A DNA stretch of 64,000 nucleotides, from assembly GCA_965213855.1 (NCBI GenBank), contig CBDCAA010000008.1, positions 992,001 through 1,056,000 on the forward strand. The letters run 5' to 3'. Below are positions 42,647 to 49,235 of this stretch, piece by piece. The number at the start of each line of letters is the position of its first letter. Within the stretch, counting starts at the first letter, position 1. Both the position numbers and the translations under genes were made by a program. The DNA is from JBBROS01 sp965213855 (GTDB lineage Bacteria; Pseudomonadota; Alphaproteobacteria; Acetobacterales; Acetobacteraceae). The notes below the pieces were generated by a model. The model made no database searches. It was given only the letters and a program-made list of their open reading frames with translations, and was not told the DNA's origin.

Positions 42647-43376
42647 ACTCCGCCAATGCCTCGTCGAAATGGGCGGCGCCGAAATCCGGCCACAGCACAT
42701 CGAGAAAGACCAGCTCGGAGTAGGCCGACTGCCACAGCAGGAAGTTGGACAGCCGCTGCTCGCCGCTGGTGCGGATCACCAGGTCCGGGTCCGGCATGCC
42801 CGCCGTCGACAGGAACCGCTCGAACCCCGCCTCGGTCAGCGCCGCCGCGTCCACTTCGCCGCGCAACGCCGCCAACGCGACCGCCCGCGCGGCCGCGGCG
42901 ATCTCGTCCCGCGCACCATAGGACAGCGCGACGTTCAGGTTCAGCCGGGTGTTGCCGGTTGTCGCCCGTTCGGCCCGGTCCAGCTCGGCGCGGGTGTCCG
43001 GATCGAACCGCTCGCGATCGCCGATGATCCGCACCCGCACGCCCTCGCGCGTGATCTCGGCCAGTTCCTGACGGATGTAGTGGCGGAGCAGTCCGGTGAG
43101 GTCCAAGACCTCCTCCGCGGGACGGCGCCAGTTCTCGCTGCTGAACGCATAGAGCGTCAGCCACGATACGCCGGAGGCGGCGGCGGCCTGGATCGTTCGC
43201 CGCACTGCCTGCGCGCCGGCGCGGTGCCCGGCAACCCGCGGCAGCTTGCGCGCCGAGGCCCAGCGTCCATTGCCGTCCATGATCACCGCGACGTGCCGCG
43301 GCACGACGCCAGAAGACCCGCCCTGCGGCCGGCTGGCCGTGGTCGGCGCGTGCAGCTCGGGCTTGATCACCGCCAT
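42606..43376 (-). CDS. uppS: Undecaprenyl diphosphate synthase (cis-prenyltransferase)
   Basis: Builds the lipid carrier for peptidoglycan and O-antigen from IPP and FPP. 256 residues: VAVIMDGNGRWASAR (catalytic Asp and phosphate site), GHRAGAQAVRRTI, LTLYAFSSENWRRP, and the late signature DPDLVIRTSGEQRLSNFLLW. ATG 43376, 4 bp after the frr stop. Standard alphaproteobacterial position. Confidence 0.97.
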   Translation of the reverse strand: MAVIKPELHAPTTASRPQGGSSGVVPRHVAVIMDGNGRWASARKLPRVAGHRAGAQAVRRTIQAAAASGVSWLTLYAFSSENWRRPAEEVLDLTGLLRHYIRQELAEITREGVRVRIIGDRERFDPDTRAELDRAERATTGNTRLNLNVALSYGARDEIAAAARAVALAALRGEVDAAALTEAGFERFLSTAGMPDPDLVIRTSGEQRLSNFLLWQSAYSELVFLDVLWPDFGAAHFDEALAEYARRERRFGARAG

Positions 43377-43380
43377 CGCG

Positions 43381-43947
43381 TCAGACCTGCCGGATTTCCC
43401 TGTCCTTGTCGGCCAAGGCCTCGTCGATGCGCTTGATGTAGGCATCGGTCAGCTTCTGCACCGCGTCGGACCAGTCCTTCAGGTCGTCCTCGCCGATCTC
43501 GCTTTTCTTCTCGAGCGTCTTGATCTGGTCCATGCCGTCCCGTCGCACCCCACGCACGGCAACGCGGGCACCTTCGGCATAGCGCCCGGCCGCCTTGGCC
43601 AGCTCGCCGCGCCGCTCGGCCGTCAGCTGCGGGATCGGCACGCGCACCACCTGCCCGTCGGCACCGGGGTTGAGGCCCAGCCCCGAGTCGCGGATGGCAC
43701 GCTCGACGGCGCCGACCAGCGTCCGGTCCCACACCTGCACCGTGATCATTCGCGGCTCCGGCACGCCGATCGTGCCCACCTGGGTGATCGGCACCTCGGT
43801 CCCATACGCCTCGACCTTCACGGGTTCGAGCAGCGCCGGGCTCGCGCGGCCGGTTCGCAGGCCGCCGAAGTCGCGGCGCAGCGTCTCCATCGCGCCGTCC
43901 ATGCGGCGGGTCAGGTCTTGCTTCAAGGCATTCAGGTCGGCGGGCAC
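43381..43947 (-). CDS. frr: Ribosome recycling factor
   Basis: Splits post-termination ribosomes together with EF-G. 188 residues with the family's coiled-coil and hinge: TRRMDGAMETLRRDFGGLRT, GRASPALLEPVKVEAYG, and the C-terminal helix KLTDAYIKRIDEALADKDRE. GTG 43947 has CAGGAGA upstream; longer in-frame readings into the pyrH spacer lack support. Confidence 0.97.
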   Translation of the reverse strand: MPADLNALKQDLTRRMDGAMETLRRDFGGLRTGRASPALLEPVKVEAYGTEVPITQVGTIGVPEPRMITVQVWDRTLVGAVERAIRDSGLGLNPGADGQVVRVPIPQLTAERRGELAKAAGRYAEGARVAVRGVRRDGMDQIKTLEKKSEIGEDDLKDWSDAVQKLTDAYIKRIDEALADKDREIRQV

Positions 43948-44002
43948 GATCGGTCTCCTGGCGTCCGCAACGGGGTCGAGAGCCTGGTCAGGGCGATCGG
44001 CA

Positions 44003-44728
44003 TCACGCCGGCTCGACGATGCGGGTGAACGGGCCCTCGCCGCGCAGCACCTGCGCGAAGCTGCCGGGGGCATGGATGTTGAACACGACGATCGGAAGCC
44101 CGTTCTCCCGCGCGACGCTGATCGCCGCCGCGTCCATCACGGCCAGGTCGCGCGACAGCACCTGCAGGTAGGTCAACTCGTCGTACCGTTCCGCGGATGC
44201 GACCTTGCGCGGATCGGCCGAATACACGCCATCGACCTGCGTGCCCTTCAGCAGCACGTCGCAGTTCATTTCCACCGCGCGCAGGGCGGCCGCGGTGTCG
44301 GTGGTGAAGAAGGGGTTGCCGGTGCCGGCGGCAAAGATCACCACCCGGCCCTTCTCCATGTGCCGCACGGCGCGGCGGCGGATGTAGGGCTCGCAGACGG
44401 AACTCATCGGGATCGCCGACTGCACCCGGGTCGGCACGCCACGCCGCTCCAGCACGCTCTGCATGCCGAGCGCGTTCATCACCGTCGCGAGCATGCCCAT
44501 GTAGTCGGCCTGGGCGCGGTCCATGCCGCCCGCCGCACCGGATACGCCGCGGAAGATGTTGCCGCCGCCGATGACCAGGCACACCTCGGTTCCGGTCCCG
44601 ACCACGTCGGCGATGTCCTTGGCGATGCGCGCCATGGTGTCGGTGTCGAGACCATACTCGCGCCGGCCCATCAAAGCTTCTCCCGACACCTTCAGCAGGA
44701 CGCGGGTATAGGCCGGCTGCACCGTCAT
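44003..44728 (-). CDS. pyrH: Uridylate kinase (UMP kinase)
   Basis: Phosphorylates UMP to UDP. 241 residues of the amino-acid-kinase fold: LLKVSGEALMG at the start, CLVIGGGNIFRG (phosphate loop), DYMGMLATVMNALGMQSVLE, and TDTAAALRAVEMNCDVLLKG. ATG 44728 with AAGGAA upstream. A 116-bp gap with a strong hairpin separates it from tsf. Confidence 0.97.
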   Translation of the reverse strand: MTVQPAYTRVLLKVSGEALMGRREYGLDTDTMARIAKDIADVVGTGTEVCLVIGGGNIFRGVSGAAGGMDRAQADYMGMLATVMNALGMQSVLERRGVPTRVQSAIPMSSVCEPYIRRRAVRHMEKGRVVIFAAGTGNPFFTTDTAAALRAVEMNCDVLLKGTQVDGVYSADPRKVASAERYDELTYLQVLSRDLAVMDAAAISVARENGLPIVVFNIHAPGSFAQVLRGEGPFTRIVEPA

Positions 44729-44789
44729 GCTTTCCTTTCCGGCGACTCGAACGGCCCAGCACGCGGATGACCTTTGGTCACCCGAACGC

Positions 44790-44829
44790 TGAGGGGCGCC
44801 GGCAACCTAGTGGCTGCCGCCGCCCCTCA
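44790..44829 (-). terminator. Hairpin between tsf and pyrH
   Basis: TGAGGGGCG (44790-44798) pairs with CGCCCCTCA (44821-44829), continuing after one mismatch with CGGCA (44800-44804) and TGCCG (44815-44819). It begins 15 bases after the tsf stop on the minus strand. Without a T-run it may be an attenuator that lowers pyrH-frr expression relative to rpsB-tsf. Confidence 0.5.
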
Positions 44830-44844
44830 CAAGTGATGGATATG

Positions 44845-45786
44845 TCAGGCGTGCGGCTGTGTCGGGTCTGTCGGCTTGCTCACCCCGGCCGCCGCCGCGA
44901 CCTCGGCCGCGAAGTCGCCCGTCTGCTTTTCGATGCCCTCGCCCAGCGCGAACCGCGCGAAGCCGGCCAGCTCGGCGCCGGCCTTCTTCACGATCGCCTT
45001 CACCCGGCTCTCGCCGTCATGCACCCATACCTGCTCCAGCAGCACCACCTCCTCGTAGTACTTCTGGATCCGGCCGCCGACCATCTTCTCGATGATCGCG
45101 TCCGGCTTGCCCGAGGCGCGCGCCTGCTCGAACAGCACCGCCCGCTCGCGCTCGAGCGCAGCCGGGTCGACCGCGCTGGTGTCGAGCGCGGCCGGGTTGG
45201 TTGCCGCGACGTGCATGCCCACCTGGCGGCCGAGCGTCTCGAGCGCATCGATCTCGCTGCCGCCTTCGACCGCGACCAGCACGCCGATCTTGCCCAAGCC
45301 CGGCTTGAGGGCATTGTGCATGTAGGTCGCCACGACGCCCTTCTCGACGGCCATCACCCTGGCGCGCCGGATCGTCATGTTCTCGCCGATGGTGGCGACC
45401 AGGTGCGTGATCTGCTCGGCGACCGTCCGCTGCTCGCCCGGGAACGGCGCCGCTTTGATGGCGTCGACGTCCTCGCCGACCTCCAGCGCGACCTTCGCGA
45501 CCGTCTCGACCAGCACCTGGAACGCCTCGTTGCGGGCGACGAAGTCGGTCTCGGCGTTCACCTCAACCATCGCCGCCTTGTTCATCGCGCTGGCGACGCC
45601 CACGAGCCCCTCGGCCGCGACCCGGCCGCTCTTCTTCGCCGCCGCAGACAGGCCCTTCTTGCGCAGCCAGTCGATCGACGCCTCGACGTCCCCGCCGTTC
45701 TCGGTCAGTGCCTTCTTGCAGTCCATCATGCCGGCACCGGTCTTCTCGCGCAGGTCCTTGACCAACGCCGCGGTGATTTCAGCCAT
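44845..45786 (-). CDS. tsf: Translation elongation factor Ts
   Basis: Nucleotide exchange factor for EF-Tu. 313 residues: N-terminal UBA-like helix bundle (LVKDLREKTGAGMMDCKKAL), TDFVARNEAFQVLVETVA in the core, and LLEQVWVHDGESRVKAIVKK near the C-terminus. ATG 45786 with GGAGAAG upstream. A 92-bp gap from rpsB contains two palindromic repeats. Confidence 0.97.
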   Translation of the reverse strand: MAEITAALVKDLREKTGAGMMDCKKALTENGGDVEASIDWLRKKGLSAAAKKSGRVAAEGLVGVASAMNKAAMVEVNAETDFVARNEAFQVLVETVAKVALEVGEDVDAIKAAPFPGEQRTVAEQITHLVATIGENMTIRRARVMAVEKGVVATYMHNALKPGLGKIGVLVAVEGGSEIDALETLGRQVGMHVAATNPAALDTSAVDPAALERERAVLFEQARASGKPDAIIEKMVGGRIQKYYEEVVLLEQVWVHDGESRVKAIVKKAGAELAGFARFALGEGIEKQTGDFAAEVAAAAGVSKPTDPTQPHA

Positions 45787-45824
45787 CGTACTTCTTCTCC
45801 AAATCGACCCGGTGTCACTGCGGG

Positions 45825-45878
45825 GGTGGGTGCAACCCACCATCGCACGGCCCTCGAATTGGTGGGCTTGCGCCCACC
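45825..45878. repeat. Pair of palindromic repeats in the rpsB-tsf spacer (family D)
   Basis: GGTGGGT-GCA-ACCCACC (45825-45841) and GGTGGGC-TTGC-GCCCACC (45861-45878), 19 bases apart and alike except at the loop. Both can form 7-bp hairpins in the mRNA between rpsB and tsf. Similar 'GGTGGG..GCAA..CCCACC' palindromes are dispersed in many proteobacterial genomes; here they may adjust the S2/EF-Ts ratio (inference). Confidence 0.7.
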
Positions 45879-46679
45879 CTACGCTTGGGCGGGCGCCTCG
45901 GCCACCGCGGGCGCGGCCTCGATGATCTCGGGTAGCACTTCCATCGGCGGCAGCTCCTCGGCGGCGCCCAGGTCACGGCCCGAGGCGACCATCTCGGCGC
46001 TGATGCCGTCCAGCACGGCGCCAGCAATCAGGTCGCAGTACATCGTGATGGCGCGAATCGCGTCGTCGTTGCCGGGGATCGGGTAGGTGACACCCTCCGG
46101 ATCGCTGTTGCTGTCGAGCACGGCGATGACCGGGATGCCGAGCTTGGTCGCTTCCTCGACGGCCAGCTTCTCCTTGTTCGTGTCGATGATGAACAGCACG
46201 TCCGGCAGGCCGCCCATGTCCTTGATGCCGCCCAGCGCCCGCTCCAGCTTCTCCTGGTCGCGCGTGATGTCCAGCACCTCTTTCTTCGTCAGGCCCTGCA
46301 CGTCGCCGCTCAGCATCTCCTCGATCTGGCGCAGCCGCTTGATGCTGCCGGTGATCGTCTTCCAATTGGTCAGCATGCCGCCGAGCCAGCGATGGTTCAC
46401 GTAGTACTGGCCGCAGCGCTTGGCGCTTTCGGCCACATACTCGGCCGCCGCGCGCTTGGTGCCAACGAACAGCACGCGGCCGCCCGCGGCGGTGATGTCG
46501 CGCACGGTGCGCAGCGCGCGATCGAGCATCGGCACCGTCTGCTGCAGGTCGATGATATGGACCTGGTTGCGGACGCCGAAGATGTATGGCGCCATGCGCG
46601 GGTTCCACCGCCGTGTGTGGTGGCCGAAGTGGACGCCAGCCTCGAGGAGCTGACGCAGCGTGAAGTCGGGCATCGCCAT
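45879..46679 (-). CDS. rpsB: 30S ribosomal protein S2
   Basis: Component of the small subunit. 266 residues: TLRQLLEAGVHFGHHTRRWN, APYIFGVRNQVHIIDL, GRVLFVGTKRAAAEYV, RWLGGMLTNWKTI and LFIIDTNKEKLAVEEATKLG are all standard. The C-terminal tail is Ala/Glu/Pro-rich, as in other alphaproteobacteria. ATG 46679 and ATG 46673 are both possible (MAMPDF). First gene of the long minus-strand block. Confidence 0.97.
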   Translation of the reverse strand: MAMPDFTLRQLLEAGVHFGHHTRRWNPRMAPYIFGVRNQVHIIDLQQTVPMLDRALRTVRDITAAGGRVLFVGTKRAAAEYVAESAKRCGQYYVNHRWLGGMLTNWKTITGSIKRLRQIEEMLSGDVQGLTKKEVLDITRDQEKLERALGGIKDMGGLPDVLFIIDTNKEKLAVEEATKLGIPVIAVLDSNSDPEGVTYPIPGNDDAIRAITMYCDLIAGAVLDGISAEMVASGRDLGAAEELPPMEVLPEIIEAAPAVAEAPAQA

Positions 46680-46904
46680 CGGGCGTGTCCTTTCCTGGTT
46701 CCGGTTGATCCTCCGCGGGGCCATGCCAGGCGGCACCGGATACCGGGAGGATGTCCCGGGAAAAGGCGCCCCGCGTGTGAATTACCCGCGACGGTCGCGA
46801 GCGAGCGCGGTATGGCCTACCAGGATCGAAAACGCAAGCGCCCGCCCTGTCTCCAAACGCTTCCACAAGAAGGCGAGCGGCGACGGTGCGTCCTCGTTTC
46901 CCCA

Positions 46905-48206
46905 CTAAGCCTGGAATGTCTCGATCCGGTCTCCGATCAGCGTCTGCGCTGCCTGCTCGTACGCCTCCGTCAAGCTCTCCAGGCCATCGAGCAGGCGTTC
47001 GCTCAGCTCGATGCACCGGGTCATGGAGCCTTCGCCGCGCTGGAACGGCAAGATCTCGGCCCATTGCGCGTGCGCCTCGCCCAACCAGCGATCGATGTCC
47101 GGCGTGCGCACCGGCATGGCGGACAGCTCGTTCAGCGCCTGCGCGAACGCCGCCGCGGTGCGTTGGAGCTGCCCGGCCCGGTCGGTGAGGAGAGCCGGGT
47201 CGGCGCCAGCGTCCATCGCGAGCAGCAGGCAGAGTTTCCCGACGCGCTGGCCAAGCATGCGCTGGCGCCCCGCAAGATTGACGACACGCAGGTTCGTCAC
47301 CAGGCCCGAGGATTCGAGAAACGTCGTCAGCGTCTCGGCATGGGACGTCAGCACCTCCGCCAGCCCGTCCACGATCGCGATGCGGTCGGCGTTGGGGGGC
47401 GGTACGAGCGCCTGGCGCAACGTGTCCCAAGCCGCGGCGATCCGCTCGATGTCCTCGCTGCAGCCGCGGTCGGCGACGGTGCGGCGCAGGATGGCGATGT
47501 TGGCGTCGATCCGCTCCTGGCACTCGCGCAGGTTGGCCGACGCCCATTCGGCATGCACGTCGAACACGAGCTGCGCGAAGCACAGCGACAAGCGTTGGGC
47601 GAGCATGCGGAGCTGGCCGGAGCGGTTGACCGCCTCGGCGCCGATCGACAACGCGATCACCGCTTCGGCGACCGCGGCCAACCGCAGGCGGCGGCGCATG
47701 GCCAGCGCCCGCATCAGCTCGAACGCCGCATCCTCGGTCAGTCCGCGCGAGCGCATGAGCAGGCCCTTTGCCCGCTCCACTTGCTTGCGCTCGCGCAGGT
47801 CGCGGGCCAGGGAGGACAGCTTCTCCCCTTTCAGCTGCTCCTGTCGAAAGCGGGCTTCGGCGACATGGATCACGCTGCGGAGGCGCCGTTGGGCGTAGCC
47901 GTCGATGACGTAGCTGTGCACGCCCGCCTCTGCGGCGGCCTGGATATTGGCTGGGCTGGTGTCGGACGTGAACAGGACGAACGGGCAAGGCGCCACTTTA
48001 TTGAGCAATGCCGCTGAATCGAGCAGCATTCGACTAGGAGTGGCGGTGACTGCCACAACGAGCGGCGGCGCGTGACGGATGACGGTCTGGAAGAAGCGCT
48101 CCGACGCCTCTTCGCATAGCAGAATGTCGAAACCGCACTGCCGGAGATCGGCCGCAACCGCGCCGGCATCGATCGGTGCTTCGGCGGTAACGACGACGTT
48201 GCCCAT
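46905..48206 (-). CDS. Pseudo-receiver / ANTAR / double NarX-PilJ sensor protein, putative nitrate-responsive antiterminator
   Basis: 433 residues in three parts. Residues about 1-125 resemble a receiver domain (NasT-like), but the usual phospho-Asp strand reads PLVVAVTATPS, so phosphorylation is unlikely. Residues about 130-190 are an ANTAR domain (VERAKGLLMRSRGLTEDAAF, ELMRALAMRR) that binds leader RNA hairpins. Then two PilJ/NarX-type helical segments follow: AEAVNRSGQLRMLAQRL, very close to the nitrate-binding P-box of NarX, and VNLAGRQRMLGQRVGKLCLL. This mirrors NasR (nitrate sensor plus ANTAR) with the order reversed. No membrane helices. Divergent from the Asn-heptad and narK genes, its likely targets. 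Confidence 0.85.
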   Translation of the reverse strand: MGNVVVTAEAPIDAGAVAADLRQCGFDILLCEEASERFFQTVIRHAPPLVVAVTATPSRMLLDSAALLNKVAPCPFVLFTSDTSPANIQAAAEAGVHSYVIDGYAQRRLRSVIHVAEARFRQEQLKGEKLSSLARDLRERKQVERAKGLLMRSRGLTEDAAFELMRALAMRRRLRLAAVAEAVIALSIGAEAVNRSGQLRMLAQRLSLCFAQLVFDVHAEWASANLRECQERIDANIAILRRTVADRGCSEDIERIAAAWDTLRQALVPPPNADRIAIVDGLAEVLTSHAETLTTFLESSGLVTNLRVVNLAGRQRMLGQRVGKLCLLLAMDAGADPALLTDRAGQLQRTAAAFAQALNELSAMPVRTPDIDRWLGEAHAQWAEILPFQRGEGSMTRCIELSERLLDGLESLTEAYEQAAQTLIGDRIETFQA

Positions 48207-48229
48207 TCGATCGCCTTGCTGCAGTGCGG

Positions 48230-48245
48230 TGGTACGTCCTTTGCT
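48230..48245 (+). promoter_or_regulatory. Candidate sigma-54 promoter for the Asn-heptad and narK genes
   Basis: TGGTACGTCCTTTGCT matches TGGCAC-N5-TTGCW with one mismatch and has GG and GC exactly 10 bases apart. It lies 153 bp upstream of ATG 48398, so the transcript would start near 48256 and carry a leader of about 140 bases. Sigma-54/NtrC control plus ANTAR antitermination is the known arrangement at nitrate assimilation operons of Klebsiella. Confidence 0.6.
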
Positions 48246-48255
48246 AGACCAATAT

Positions 48256-48397
48256 CACCTGCGGCTCAATGACGCGCTGCAACCGTTGTCGACAAAACGG
48301 TGACCTGTCCAAGCGGATCAGGGCGACGTCGAAGCAAATTCACCGACTTCAGGCCTCGTGCGACAGCACAACTATGGCCATGACCTCAGGAACCGAC
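48256..48397 (+). other. Structured leader upstream of the Asn-heptad gene, candidate ANTAR target
   Basis: Three potential hairpins: ACCGTT/AACGGT (48282-48301, 8-base loop), CCTGTCC/GGA-T-CAGG (48304-48322, bulged, 4-base loop), and a nested GGCC/GGCC with GTGC-GACA-GCAC (48352-48379). The first two are 2 bases apart, as paired ANTAR hairpins can be, but I did not see the usual six-base loops with A first and G fourth. No T-run terminator is obvious. Longer start codons at 48269, 48374 and 48380 lie in this leader and are not favoured. Confidence 0.35.
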
Positions 48398-49165
48398 ATG
48401 AGCGATATTGCAACCGTCAGCGAGAACCAGGCCCTGCTGCACGAAAATCACGCGATCCTCGTCAGCAACTCGGCGATGCTGAGAGACAACAAGGACGTTC
48501 TCGGTCACAACAGTGACCTCCTTGTCTCCAATGCTGAGACGCTGAAGGCCAACAAAGCCACCATCGACAAGAACTCCGACACGCTGGCAGCCAACCACCA
48601 GGTCATGGTGGGCAACCGGGCTGCCGTGTCCGACAACAATGCCCTGTTGGAAGGCAACAAGTCGGCGCTGGCGACGAACACCGCGGCGATCGCCGACAAC
48701 GCGGCCGCGCTGGCCGGCAACTCGGCCAAGATCGCCGCCAACGCCAACACGTTGAGCGCCAACAGCCGCGTCGTGATGTCGAACAAGGCTGCGATCGAGG
48801 CGAACTCGGCGGCGCTGGCCGAGAACAGCGGCGTGCTGTCGTCCAACCACACGCTGCTCGAAAGCAACAACGAGCTGATGGCGGCGAACAAGGCGAAGCT
48901 GTCGGAGAACAACAGCCTGCTGACGGGCAACAAGGACACGCTGTCCAGCAACTCCGCCAGGATCGCGGCGAACAGCGACGTGCTGGCCGCCAACAACGCG
49001 GTGCTCGCGTCCAACCAGGACAAGATCGCCGGGAACGCCGCAGCCGTTCACGCCAACAAGGCCGCGCTGGAGGCGAACAACCGCCTGCTCAAGGCCAATG
49101 CCGAGCTGCTCGAGAGCAACCACGCCCTGCTCGGCCGGATCGCCGCCAAGCTCGGCGTCGCCTGA
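48398..49165 (+). CDS. Asn-heptad coiled-coil protein: 34 uninterrupted LxxN heptads
   Basis: 255 residues, almost entirely heptads. Asn occurs at residues 10, 17, 24 and every seventh residue up to 241 (34 in a row, no break). Three residues before each Asn is a Leu, Ile, Val or Met. Typical units are AILVSNS, AAIADNA, ELMAANK. After residue 241 the pattern returns to ordinary hydrophobic a/d (ALLGRIAAKLG). Spacing a-xx-d matches the N@d motif of trimeric autotransporter coiled coils, where rings of Asn hold anions. No signal peptide, membrane helix or YadA anchor, so it is probably cytoplasmic. ATG 48398 has AGGA 6-7 bases upstream. It is followed by narK after 70 bp. I know no described function. 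Confidence 0.85.
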   Translation: MSDIATVSENQALLHENHAILVSNSAMLRDNKDVLGHNSDLLVSNAETLKANKATIDKNSDTLAANHQVMVGNRAAVSDNNALLEGNKSALATNTAAIADNAAALAGNSAKIAANANTLSANSRVVMSNKAAIEANSAALAENSGVLSSNHTLLESNNELMAANKAKLSENNSLLTGNKDTLSSNSARIAANSDVLAANNAVLASNQDKIAGNAAAVHANKAALEANNRLLKANAELLESNHALLGRIAAKLGVA

Positions 49166-49235
49166 CCACCACGGCGCGGCGGCCCGGTCCACCCGGGCCG
49201 CCGTGTCGACATCCATTCCTCGCCGGAGACCGCCA

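Noticed and set aside
46905..48206. The regulator as a chemotaxis transducer because of its PilJ-type segments
   Set aside because: No membrane helices and no methyl-accepting signalling domain; ANTAR is the only output domain.
48256..48397. A textbook ANTAR dual-hexaloop motif in the leader
   Set aside because: Hairpins exist, but none has a six-base loop with A first and G fourth, so I did not annotate it as a confirmed ANTAR target.
48398..49165. Asn-heptad gene as a trimeric autotransporter adhesin stalk
   Set aside because: No signal peptide, head or YadA-type membrane anchor, and the reading ends with a short ordinary coiled coil.
48398..49165. Asn-heptad gene as a CRISPR-like or simple DNA repeat array
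   Set aside because: The 21-base period shows little identity between units at DNA level and an intact coding frame with its own ribosome binding site; no spacers or cas genes.
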